Source: Acanthochromis polyacanthus
Taxonomy: Eukaryota; Chordata; Actinopteri; Pomacentridae
Length of the DNA stretch: 64,000 nt
Assembly: GCF_021347895.1 (NCBI RefSeq)
Contig: NC_067122.1
Location: 38,286,215-38,350,214 of the forward strand
Direction: 5' to 3'
Shown: positions 31,276 through 42,500 of the stretch, piece after piece
How positions within the stretch are numbered: the first letter of the stretch is position 1
Layout of the letters: the number at the start of each line of letters is the position of its first letter
Notes under the pieces: model-generated
What the model saw: the letters and a program-made list of their open reading frames with translations, nothing else
Database searches by the model: none
Told to the model about the DNA's origin: nothing
Translations under genes and position numbers: made by a program

Positions 31276-32182
31276 TGTCTGTTCTGCACCAGTTATTTCA
31301 GTATTTCTGTATTTGTCACTTTTAGTTTTAGTCAGTTTGAGCTGTGTAAAGACACAACTGAACGGGGGACAGATAAGAAGAGACTATGCAGACATGGACT
31401 GATGGTAAAGAGATGCAGGTGAAGGCTACTAAATAACCGACTCACCTGCAAAATCTCTCTCTATATATATAGAAATATTTTGCACATATCCTTTGCCTGT
31501 TTGCATATGACAGTATTGCACAAGATGCCAACATTTGCACACAGAATTAATTTATTTTGTTTTATTTTATTCTATTTCATTTGTTATTTCAGTTGTGTGA
31601 AGGGAACTCGTAAAATAAGAATATCATTACTCAGGGTAACCACTGTGTCTCTGCTGTGCTTATGACAATAACGTTTTTCAATCTTGGATCTTAAACCCTA
31701 GAACTGATCAGGACGATCCAGACGGTATGTCACAGAGGGAGAGGACAGGGAGCAAATCAGATTAAAAATGAGCACTTTGAAAGGTAAATACAACAGTATT
31801 CATATAAAATAATGCCATAGGACATAAACTATATAAACTGTGGTTTACTTAAATGTAGGAGACCTACGTAATTTGCACTCGTTTAAAGGGGGCACCACCT
31901 TACTTCGTAAGGAAATTAATTAATTAATATTAATTAATTATTAATTAATTTAAATTTTGATCGGTTGATCAGTCTCATATCTTAAAGTCTAGAATTCTTG
32001 GTTAAATTGACCCACGTTCTTCACAATGAAACACACAAGGCTTTAATTTGGTCTAAAATGAAGCATTTATTGACTATTAAAATAATGACAAGTGAAATCC
32101 TATGCACAGTGCATATATGGTGTGTGTGTGTGCATGCGTGCCTACGGGTATGTGTGTGTGCGTGTGTGTGTATGAGAGACTG

Positions 32183-32223
<41 letters not shown>

Positions 32224-33195
32224 CAAATTAGCATATTAAGACAGAAATATGGTGAGGGAAGCCAGATAACTAACTTGACTAGGTATACGGTAATTTGGAT
32301 TAAAAAGGTAATGATTTGTAAACGACTAAATGAATCAAGTAGTTTGTCACATCAAACCCCTGATCAGGCAGAGCACTCAGCTGGTTCTTACTGTAGTCAA
32401 CCGTCATATGCTGGGACGCAGCATTCGCAGACAGATGACTCCTCACAGCGTGAAGGGATGGCTTTGCTTCCCAGGCGCTGTGTGTCACGGTGGAGAGGTG
32501 GTCGTCCTGCATGTTGTGATCGATTCAGTTGAAGGAGACCTGATCCAGCAGATTTCCGGTGTGGTCAGCTAAATGGAGCCGGTTTCGGGTCAATGCCACT
32601 TGATTTAAAATGATGGCTCTCAGGCTTTAGCCAAGAATAAAGAACGGATGTTTGATGAAACCCGGAAAAATTATAAAAAAAAAGGTAAAGTGGTTCTTAA
32701 GCAGTTCTTGGGATTAAAACAAATAAAATTTGGCTTAAAAATTAGCAAAAATGTCTACTTAAGTTACAAAAATATTAAAAGGTAACTAGTCAACAAACTT
32801 TGAAACGAAGAACTTCAGAAGATAAAAAAAAAAAAACGGGCTTTAGAAGAAAATAATGGGAGACCCTGACGTGCAGTGAAGAAGAGAAGAGAGTGTGAGG
32901 AGGGGTGGCTGGCCTTTTAAAGGTCAGAGGCCCCGGGGGTGTGCCTATAGGCGGAGGAAGGTGAAATCTACCTAGCAACAAAAATTCCTTTGTTCCAAGA
33001 GTCCAGAGAAGCAGAGAGGGGAGATGATCCAAAATGGATTAAAAATACGATATTAAACGCTCAAAACGCTATCTGTCTATTCCTTCCCCATAATCCATTT
33101 AAGTAGACGTGACCACATGTTCCTAAATGTGCAGGTTAACAAGTATATTAAATTATTTAATTCAACAAAGAAATATGTATTAATGTGTTCTAAAC
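31276..33195. other. Repeat-poor region, unassigned
   Basis: No gene recognised. It contains an AT palindrome at about 31911-31950 (TTAATTAA repeats) and a (TG)n tract at 32184-32221. A GC-richer block at 32380-32600 could be an old retroelement remnant, but I cannot identify it. Confidence 0.35.
32184..32221 (+). repeat. (TG)n microsatellite
   Basis: About 19 TG units, with a further TG-rich stretch just upstream (32119-32171). Confidence 0.95.
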
Positions 33196-33204
33196 AGGCG
33201 TAAA

Positions 33205-33722
33205 CTAACCGTGACGTCACCCGTTGGTTTCAATGCCGAGAAAATGAAGCCCGGATTTTGCTACTTCCTGGTCGCCGTTTTGGATTTTTTGGAGCCAGTG
33301 ACGTAAAAAGCGTCATCAAACAGACTGGACCGGAGAGCAACTAGGGGCAGGATTGGCTGAGAACTCTCTTATCCCGCCCACGTTTTACCACAGAGGCTTC
33401 TTTTGCTGTCCATCTAGTATACCCACGCCCCCTGGCTCCGCCAACTTTAACGATTTATTTAAAATTCAGTATTGATTTATTTTAAGATCGGCCACCTGAT
33501 CTCTCATTTTGACCATGAAAACTAACGGGAAAAAAATCCTGAGCTGTAGAAAATCAGTCTATCAAATTTTATTTTCTCCAAAAATGAATTGGGGTCTATG
33601 GAGCAAAAGCTTTTTGGAGCCAACCCTAGCGGACGGCGTGATATTGAAAGTTTTTGACACTTCCGGGTTGGCTTCAATTCTGGAGCCAGATGCTACGTCC
33701 ATTATATATACAGTCTATGGTT
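33205..33722 (-). repeat. Fish dispersed repeat (CATAGACTGTATATA end)
   Basis: The right end TATATATACAGTCTATGG, the CCGTGACGTCACCCGTTGG block and the GGAGCCAGTGACG segment match a dispersed fish repeat. Related pieces occur at about 54190-54510 and 60640-61155, and the 39-bp insertion at 8842-8880 has a similar end. The left terminal repeat is missing. Confidence 0.5.
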
Positions 33723-33862
33723 CTAAACATTAAAAATATATGTCACATTGAAGATCTGATAACATGTCATACATCTGATAATGAACAAACACAAGAATTC
33801 ATCCTGTCAACCTGAACAGAAAATAAATTCAGAGATTAATAATGGAATACTGTGAGACTGTG

Positions 33863-34717
33863 GTGGTGTAGTGGTTAGCACTTTCGCTTTACTGCAAGAA
33901 GATCCCTGGTTCGAATCCCGGGGTGGGCCTGGGATCTTTCTGCATGGAGTTTGCATGTTCTCCCTGAGCATGCATGGGTTTTCTCCGGGTACTCTGGCTT
34001 CCTCCCAGTCCAAAAATATGCTGAGGTTAACTGGGTACTCTAAATTGCCTGTGAGTGTGATTGTTCGTCTGTGTATGTAGCCCTGTGACAGACCAGCCCG
34101 GTCTCACGGGGATTCGTGAAACTGTCACGTCAGTTTCGGTTTCGTGCGCACCAACACGATGTCGTCATGTTTTTCGTGCCGCTCACCACGAGCGAAACCC
34201 GCTGTGGTAATCACATCTGAAAGTGGTTTATACCGGCGGATTCATGACGATCTAAGCTGTCCATCGGCGTTTGTGGCCGCCGCTGTGGCCGCCATTGCGG
34301 CTGCCAGACATCCGGCCGCAGCAGCGGCCGCGGCGGCGGCCGCAAACGCCAATGGACAGCTTAAATCGTCATGAATCCGCCGGTATAAACCACTTTCAGA
34401 TGTGATCCGGCCGCTGTTGCGACCGGATGTCCGGCGGCCGCAATGGCGCCGATATAAACCACTTTCAGATGTGATTACCACAGCGGGTTTCGCTCGTGGT
34501 GAGCAGCACGAAAAACATGACGACATCGTGTTGGTGCACACGAAACCGAAACAAAAACTGACGTGACAGTTTCACGAATCCCCGTGAGACCGTGTTGGAC
34601 AGACTGGTGACCTGTCCTGGGTGTCCCCTGCCTTCACCCGAGTCAGCTGAGATAGGCTCCAGCACCCCCCGTGACCCTAATGAGGATAAAGCGGTGTATA
34701 GAGAATGGATGGATGGA
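33863..34717 (+). mobile_element. tRNA-type SINE split by a fold-back element
   Basis: The head with AGTGGTTAGCACTTTCG and GGTTCGAATCC lies at 33863-34093 and the tail at 34598-34717. The 12-bp direct repeat TGTGAGACTGTG flanks the whole (33851-33862 and 34718-34729). The SINE is otherwise collinear with the copy at 12503-12863. Confidence 0.88.
34094..34597. mobile_element. GC-rich palindromic fold-back MITE, hAT-like
   Basis: The two halves are inverted copies over nearly the whole 504 bp: CAGCCCGGTCTCAC at the left, GTGAGACCGTGTTG at the right. GACAGAC flanks both sides (34087-34093 and 34598-34604), and a one-mismatch extension gives 8 bp, consistent with hAT. The core is very rich in CGG/CCG. 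The right arm carries a second TATAAACCACTTTCAGATG unit absent from the left arm, so the palindrome has been partly rearranged. No protein is encoded. Confidence 0.82.
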
Positions 34718-34729
34718 TGTGAGACTGTG

Positions 34730-35523
34730 TAAGAAATTGAATTAACAGGCATTTTGATATCTGGATTTCTGAAAGGGGTAGAATTGTCAAATTTGGAAAT
34801 GTTACAGAGGAAATCCTTTCAATAGCTTGGGTAAACCTGTAAACACAGAATACATCTCAGAAATATTAATTTTGAAAATGTTCTTTGTTTCAGTCAAAGA
34901 GAAAGGGTGCCTCTCTGTGCTCCAGCAGATCGTAAAGTTTACGACTTGTTATTTGAGCTGGTGGAAGGCCGAGATGTCTCCTGTGGGGGTGCATTCCTGA
35001 GAGAGGAGGGGTTTTAGCATGAAAAAGAATTAAACAAAACATCCATAGCATAAAAGTGAAAGTCATTTTCTTTCAAAAGAAAAAGTTCTTCCAGGTGCAG
35101 GTTCAGCAGGGAGATCCATCTTTCTGTGAATGAAAACACACAGACATACATATGTCCCAATCTTTCTGTAGGGAGAGAGTTCAGTGCTGGAGAGGAGAGC
35201 TTATCTGAGTTTGATCTGCTCAGGAATTCCAGAGGCCTTCGTTAGATTCCTACATAAAATAATATTAACTGTAACAAGGAGGTACGACTCTAAAGTACCT
35301 ACCTCATTATAATCAGCTGCTCTGGAGTATCAGACACAGTTTTAAGTTTACAATCACACCTTTAAACACCAGAGATCACCTGTTAACTCTGCACTACAAC
35401 CTGTTAGTCACACCCAGGAGGTTACTGAACTCCACCCTTTGAGCCTGCAGAGCCCGTTTTTCCTCCAAACCTCTGCACTGAGAACAAAGAGTCACGCTAT
35501 TTCACAACAATTAGAGTCTCATT
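34730..35523. other. Intergenic DNA between a SINE and the hAT composite
   Basis: No gene or recognised repeat. Confidence 0.35.
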
Positions 35524-36004
35524 CAGTGGCGTTTTTTCACGGAGGCCAAGGGAAGCCTGGCTTCCCCAAAAATATGCAAGAAAGAAAAAATATAAATAAT
35601 CTTCACCACTATGTATTTTATGTTTTATATTTTTGTCATTCCTTGTTGTCAAAACACTGCATCAGGCATTTCTGCTTTGTGAGGAGCAAAACAGCGCCCC
35701 TCTTGTCGCTCTTTTTGTGCATTACACTACGTCTCTCATGTCCTCTGCGCTGTCTGTCTGTTCAGAGGCCAGCTTCGCCTTGCCTCCCTTAGAGAAAAAA
35801 AACAGCTCGTATTAGCCAATCAGATTGAAGCAAGGCTCATCGCTTAATGGTCGATGCATCATTAAGAAAACATAATGGAGGCCAGATCAAATCTGGCTTC
35901 CAACCAATCACAAACTGTGATGAACAATACCCACACTAATGCAGCTGTCCCACCAGGCGCCAGCAAGCCCACACAGCAAGTATAGCCATCAAGCTAGCCA
36001 GAGA

Positions 36005-37101
36005 ATGGATGGTGACAGGGACCTTCAGTTTCTTGTAAAAAATGACTTCACAAAACTTCCTTTTGAAGTTCAACTACAAGTCAAAAGGGACGGTATGTCA
36101 GGATGACGTTCTGGCTTCTGTCCGTTTTTTTTTTTTGTCCCTATCTCCCTCTCTCTCTCCCAGCTGATCGCCCGCTGGAGGACAGCTAATTGCGGCATGA
36201 GACTCAGCTGAGGAGTAATCAGCCAACTCCATTCACCTGCCTTTCCCCTTCTGTTTAAAAACCCTCTGCTCCCCTCATTGTTTGTGGGAGCATAACAGCT
36301 TAGACTGACCCATATGCGGTTTCCCCTCATTCCCATCAACTCTGGACTTTTGAGGATTTCTCTCTCTTGGACTACATTGTGTTTCTTGTTATTTTTTATG
36401 GACTCGTCTCAGTTACCTGCACTCACGGGAGACAGCTACCCGTGTGTGAGTAACTCTTAGTTCTGCAGAGGTTTTGAGTAGCATGGTTTGAGAGGTCTAG
36501 CTTTTGTTTCGGCTCCTTGTTATCTGACGGATGTGATTCAGGTTTTCTTTGGTACAATAAACCCCTTTTTTGTCTTTTAAACCTGCTGTCTGTCTGTTGG
36601 TGACTGCTCCTGGGTTCTACAACCACCCTCAATCGTGACACAGTAGGCCAACTCCAAAGCTCAATCTAACTAAGTGGAGAGCTAATGGAAAAGCTCGCTC
36701 TTTTTGTGAAGCTAACTATGCCAGAAATGAGTGGCTAACGGGAAGTGCCAAACTTAACTGGCTTTTCTGCTGGCCATGTCTCCTATTTGACCGGTCTACC
36801 GGCTCCCTGAACAACCCCTGGAGCACCACAGGATTCGTGGATCTTGCCAACCTCGCACGGGCCATGGAGAGGCATTCAAAGTCCCGAGGCCATATAACAT
36901 CTGAACTCAAACTCAAACTTTTCGGACGAGTGAGGCTCAATGAAGCACTGGATCAAGCCGCAGCAATAAGTGTAACATGGCATAACCAACAGGTGGACAA
37001 AAACTGTGCCATTTTGAAGAGACTGATTGCTGCTGTACTGTATCTTGGAGGCCAGGAGCAGGCATTCTGGGGCCACAGTGAATCAGCCAGCAGTTCCGGC
37101 A
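36005..37101 (+). pseudogene. hAT-type transposase N-terminal region, split by an LTR
   Basis: Codons 36005-36095 encode an acidic N-terminal segment ending just before GRPTP. The LTR at 36096-36640 interrupts it, and reading resumes in the same frame at 36645. Then come KLNLTKWR, NWLFCWPCLLF (Cys pair typical of the TTF-type zinc finger in ZMYM1-like hAT proteins), TTGFVDLANLARAMERH, SRGHIT, LKLFG and ILKRLIAAVLYLG...GHSESASSSGN. This order matches the N-terminal half of hAT transposases related to ZMYM1. The catalytic DDE part and the C-terminal hAT dimerisation domain are absent. A stop also lies just upstream of 36641 inside the LTR. Confidence 0.78.
36096..36640 (+). mobile_element. Solo LTR (545 bp) inserted in a hAT transposase
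   Basis: It starts TGTCAGGATGACG and ends AATCGTGACA, so TG...CA ends with a TGTCA/TGACA inverted repeat. It contains AATAAA within TACAATAAACCCC near 36553-36567 and a possible TATA-like TTTAAAAACC near 36254-36263. The flanks CGGTA (36091-36095) and CAGTA (36641-36645) form a 5-bp duplication with one change. Removing the LTR and one duplication restores the transposase frame. No internal retroviral sequence remains. The superfamily is unknown. Confidence 0.75.
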
Positions 37102-37574
37102 ACAAGACAAACAAACAATCTTCCTACATGGCACAGCAGAAGCAACAAGCAGCAGCTGAAGTAGCAGCTACACATGAGGTGATAAAGATAATGAAAACAC
37201 AGCATCAATGTGATGAGGAAATACGGAAACTCGAGCTTGAAGATCAAATGCTGGAAGCTGAAAGCATTAGAAAAACAGCTCAGTTTATGTCAGAGAGGGC
37301 TGCTTTAAGAATGAAGTTGGAAGAGAAAAGGAAAGAAGTGCAACGGCTGGAAGAACTAAAAAAGCACAATGCAGCACAAGCAAGGTTGCAAGTGTACTCA
37401 GAGGGAGATCGCTATTATGAAGAAGAGCAACCGTTAGCTCCTCTTCCTCAGCAAAGCAAGGATGTTAATTTCTTCCAACCAAAGACCCCAGTCTTCCACC
37501 AGTCACCACCATTAAACCCCTTAAGTCCACCTTTTCATCCTCCTCCTCTCATGAAACTTCCAATGATCTTGTGA
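37102..37574 (+). pseudogene. BEL/Pao gag N-terminal coiled coil
   Basis: Starts within a frame that is open from the hAT region. Residues rich in Lys, Glu, Gln and Leu form a long predicted coiled coil, followed by a Pro-rich tail. The frame ends at 37572-37574. The downstream frame is open from about 37470, so a -1 change somewhere in 37470-37574 links the two. Whether this is a mutation or programmed frameshifting is unknown. Confidence 0.65.
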
Positions 37575-39529
37575 GAACACTTGCTGAAGCAATCACAGCC
37601 AATCGGATTCCAATACCAGAACCCTCTGTCTTCATGGGTGATCCTCTGAAATATAATGATTGGAAGCTTTCCTTCTTGACCTTGATCAATCGCAAAAATC
37701 TGCCAACTCAAGAAAAATTATTCTTTCTGCGCAAGTATGTTGACGGCCCAGCCAAGGGAGCTATTGAAGGACATTTCTTAGCAGGAACAGAAGCAGCCTA
37801 CCATGCTGCTTGGAACATGCTTGAGGACAGATTCGGCAATCCATTTATAATTGGCAAGGCATATCGAGATAAAATCCACTCATGGCCAAGAATTGGCACT
37901 AAAGACAGTGAAGGTTTACATAAGTTTGTAGACTTCTTGAGTAGTGTCGAATCAGCCATGCCTTATGTTCAAGGTTTGCAAGCTCTCAATGACTGTGTGG
38001 AAAACCAAAGAATTGCTGCTAAATTACCAGATTGGGTGAGCTCTCGTTGGAATCGAACAGTCACACAGTTTCAAGATGAAAGGCAAACGTTCCCTGATTT
38101 CAAATTCTTCATTGAATTCCTCAGTCAGGAGGCTCGAATCGCATGCAACCCTATCACATCACTACAGGCAATAAAGCCAGCTGAGCAAGAAAATTCTAAG
38201 CTCCCTGAAAGGGTGAATTCAAGGTTTCAACGAAATCGCAACATTAGTGCTAAGACATTCAATACCTCCTCAAGTGAGAAGATGTCTATCATTTGCTCAT
38301 TTTGTAAGAAGCATGGCCATACGCTCCATAAATGTTGCAAGATAATGGAAAGGCCAATTGAAGAAAGAGTTAAGTTTGTGCAAGTGGAGAAGCTATGTTT
38401 CGGCTGCCTTAAAACTGGTCACAACTCCAAAGCCTGTCCATCCAGAAGTACATGCGACACGTGTGGGAAGCCTCACCCAACGTGCCTGCATCAAAATCGT
38501 GATAAGAAAGTACAGGAACAAAGAGTGAAGCCCAAACAAGCACAACCAAATGTAACCAAGAGAGTAAAAGACACAGAGTCTGAACCAATAGAGATGGCTA
38601 CATCTAATAGAGTTGTGCAAGAAAGGAATAGAACTCACGCCTCATCAATTGTTCCAGTCTATGTCTCTACGATAGCTGAACCAGACAAGGAAGTTCTTGT
38701 CTATGCTTTGCTTGACTCTCAGAGCGACACCACCTTCCTCTTAAAGGATGTAGCTGAGGAACTGGATATCAAGAAGGAGCCAGTAAAGCTCAGAGTGTCT
38801 ACAATAACATCAAAAACAAAGGTTGTGTCAAGCCAAAGGATGGATGGTCTACAAGTAAGAGGCATCAACTGCGACGCTGAAATCAAACTCCCAATAACCT
38901 ACACGAGGGACTACATACCATCAAATAAATCCCACATACCCACAAGCGAAACTGCAAAATCCTGGCCTCACTTAAAACATCTGGCAGATGAAATGTCTCC
39001 AGAGCTTGACTGTGAAGTAGGATTGTTAATTGGCTATAACTGCCCACAAGCCTTGCTTCCCAGAGATGTGGTCAGTGGTGATGCAGACCAGCCATTTGCG
39101 CAAAGGACTGTGTTGGGCTGGAGCATAGTTGGCTACAACAAGTCTTACATTGACTACGAAGATGAGCTTGGTGTAAGCCACCGAATCATCACAAGGCAAG
39201 TCATGCCACATACTAAATCCTCTTTTAAGCTCAAGTCTGAAGTCCACTTTGTTTGCAGAACACAAGTGAAAGAAACAATTACTCCAGCAGACATAATCCA
39301 GGTCTTTGAGTCAGATTTCACTGGGAAGATGAGTGAAGACATCCAAATGTCACAAGAAGACATCAAATTCTTGACAAAAATGAAAGAAGGCATTAAGCTA
39401 AAGCCAAATGGGCACTACGAGATGCCATTGCCTTTTAAGGAAGAAAGACCATGCTTACCAAACAACAAAGCATGTGCAGAACATCGACTGAAATGTTTGG
39501 AAAAGCGTCTAAAAAGGGATGAACAGTAA
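37571..39529 (+). pseudogene. BEL/Pao gag-protease segment
   Basis: Begins in the gag core with PEPSVFMGDPLKYNDWK (DUF1759-like; roughly residues 17-195 counting from 37571). Zinc-binding motifs of CX2CX4HX4C type follow at residues 242-255 and 276-289, with a third Cys/His cluster at 295-307. The aspartic protease motif LLDSQSDTTF starts at residue 380. Gln stands where D-S-G would be expected in other aspartic proteases, which I believe is usual in this fish lineage. A TAA at 39527-39529 ends the frame, and pol continues in the same frame right after it. Confidence 0.85.
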
Positions 39530-39550
39530 TGTAAGGATTACATTGCTTTC

Positions 39551-42500
39551 ATGGCAGACATCATAGCAAGAGGTGATGCTGAAAAGGTTCCAAAGATGGA
39601 GACGAACAATCAGACAGCATGGTATATCCCTCACCATGGGGTATACCACCCTCAAAAACCAGGTAAAATTTGTGTTGTCTTTGATTGCTCAGCAAAATTC
39701 CAGAACACATCCCTGAATGAACATCTGCTTACCGGTCCAGATCTTACAAACACCCTTGTAGGGGTCTTGTGTCATTTCAGAAAGGGGCAAGTAGCTATCA
39801 TGTGTGACGTGGAGCGAATGTTCCACCAATTTCTTGTTGCACCAAGAGACCAAGACTACCTCAGATTCTTGTGGTGGGAAGAAGGCAATATGGAGATGTC
39901 ACCATCAGTGTTTCGCATGAAAGTCCACTTGTTTGGTGCTGCATCATCACCTGGATGCGCAAATTTTGGGCTTAAGCACCTGGCAGCAGAAGGATCAGGC
40001 AAGTTTAGTGACGCTGCAGTGAAATTCATACAACGTAATTTCTACGTTGATGATGGACTGACAAGTGTGGACAATGAAACTGAAGCTATCCAGCTTGTTA
40101 AAGAAGCGAGAGAGCTCTGCCGCACTGGTATGCTCCACTTACACAGGTTCATAAGCAACAGTAAGAAAGTAATCACTACCATCCCAAGGGAAGAATGTGC
40201 TGAAGGTGCAACAGATCTGGACATGGACCTAGGCAAACCTAAGATAGAAAGAGCACTTGGGGTCCAGTGGTGCATTAGTTCAGACACCTTCCAATTCAGA
40301 GTAATGGTAAAGGAAAAACCTTTCACTAGAAGAGGAGTATTATCAACAGTGGCCTCCATTTTTGATCCACTTGGATTTGTAGCTCCCTTTATTCTGACAG
40401 GCAAGAAGATCCTGCAAAGGATGTGTCAGGATAAGATGGGTTGGGATGAGCCACTTACTGATGACCTCCAGCTGCACTGGGAGGCTTGGTTAAAAGACCT
40501 CCATAATTTGTCCTCAGTAGAGATAGCCCGATGCTATGTGCCGTCATCATTCATCGAAGTACAGCTATATGAGTTACACCATTTTGCTGATGCCAGCACG
40601 TCTGGTTACGGAGCGTGTTCCTACCTGCGAGTTGTTTCCAAGTCTGGAGAAGTCCACTGCACTCTCGTTATGGGGAAAGCACGAGTTGCTCCAACAAAGG
40701 TAACAACCATTCCCCGACTGGAACTCTCAGCAGCGGTAGTTGCCACAAGAACAAGTGACCTGCTCAAAAGAGAACTCGAGCTGCAATGTCTGCGTGAATA
40801 CTTTTGGACCGACTCCAAGGTTGTCCTTGGTTATATCAACAACGATGCAAGGCGTTTCCATGTTTTTGTAGCCAACCGTATTCAGCAGATCAAATCAAGC
40901 ACAGAGCCAAGTCAGTGGCAGTATGTCACCTCAGAAGATAACCCAGCTGACCATGCCTCTCGTGGACTCACTGCAAAGGAGCTTGTAATATCAAATTGGT
41001 TTACATGCCCTAGTTTTCTATGGCAAAGAGAACTCCCTAAAGGGGAAGATATTATGGTGGGAAAGCTTGATGATGCAGACCCTGAACTTAAAGGAGCACA
41101 AGTCCTCACAGCCAGAGCAAAAGAGGAGAAGACTCTATCAGATCACTTTCAGAAGTTTTCAGATTGGAAGAGACTTGTAAGGGCCATAGCAAGACTAAAG
41201 CGCTGTGCAAGAGAAGCAAAAGGTCTCGAACCAAGATCAAATGAAGCCACAACGATTGATGAAAGAAAGAATGCTGAACAGTTTATAATCCATGTAACTC
41301 AGCAAAAGGCATTCAGTGAGGAAATCAAGTCTCTAATGGTAGGAAAAGGTCTGCAGAAGAAATCAAACAAGCTGTACAAGTTAAACCCATTTATTGATAG
41401 CCATGGTACCCTGAGGGTGGGAGGAAGGTTGAAACAAGCTGCACTTCATCCCCATGTCAAGCACCCTGCTATCCTCCCAAAGGGTGATCATGTGTCTCGT
41501 CTACTAATTAAGTACTACCATAAAAGGGCACAACGTCAGGGTCGTGGGATGACCATTAATGAAATACGCTCCAATGGAATTTGGATTATTGGATGTAGTA
41601 GTGAAGTGTCATCTCTGATTTTCAAATGCATTAAATGCAGGACGTTCAGAAAGAGCAATCAGGAACAAAAAATGGCCGACCTTCCACCAGAGAGAATGGA
41701 ATCCACCCCTCCATTCACATACAGTGGCATGGACTGCTTTGGACCATTTTATGTGAAGGATGGGAGGAAAGAGCAGAAAAGATATGACCTCCTATTTACA
41801 TGCATGTGCTCAAGAGCCATACACATTGAGGTATTAGATGACCTTACCACTGATGCCTTTCTCAATGCGCTGCGGTGCTTCATCGCCATAAGAGGCAACG
41901 TAAGTCAACTGCAAAGTGATCAAGGCACCAACTTCATAGGTGCACGAAACGAATTCCAAGAATTGATGAAAGGAATGCAGCAAGAACATGTGAAAGAACT
42001 AGGATGCAGTTTTGTCATGAATCCACCTCATTCTAGTCACATGGGCGGTGTCTGGGAGAGGCAGATTCGTACAGTGAGAAGTGTCCTCACATCCATCTTA
42101 GACCAGTCTGCAACAAGATTAGATAGTTCATCATTAAGAACCTTCTTATGTGAAGTTATGGCTACAGTGAATAGTCGACCATTTACCACAGAACATCTCA
42201 ATGATCCAGTAGGACCAGAACCTCTAACGCCAAACCATATACTGACAATGAAATCGTCAATCATTGCACCACCTCCTGGAGAATTTGTGAGAGAAGATCT
42301 CTATGTCCAGAAGAGATGGAAGAGAGTTCAGTTCTTGTCAAATGAGTTCTGGACCAGGTGGCGGAAGGAGTATCTGATGAATTTGCAACAAAGAAGCAAA
42401 TGGAATAAGGATCGAAGAAATGCTAAAGTGAATGACATTGTGCTGCTGCTGGATGAGACCACACCAAGAAATCAGTGGAAGATGGCTAAAGTGGTCGAGG

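Larger units (their letters stand above)
35524..37101 (+). mobile_element. hAT-type transposon 5' half (TTF/ZMYM-like transposase)
   Basis: The left end is probably CAGTGGCG at 35524, followed by a GGGAAGCCTGGCTTCCCC motif. The transposase begins at the ATG at 36005. The right half of the transposase is missing: the frame changes at about 37101 into BEL/Pao gag. A sequence resembling the complementary end (CGGGCCGCCACTG, ending at 44291) lies beyond the Pao element, but no target duplication supports the pairing. Confidence 0.6.

Noticed and set aside
32185..32532. 115-codon open frame ending near 32532
   Set aside because: It begins in a TG microsatellite, and no protein family is recognisable in the remainder.
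34144..34541. Ala-rich open frames in both directions at 34.2-34.5 kb
   Set aside because: They arise from the GC-rich palindrome of the fold-back element; the two strands give near-identical products because the DNA is self-complementary.
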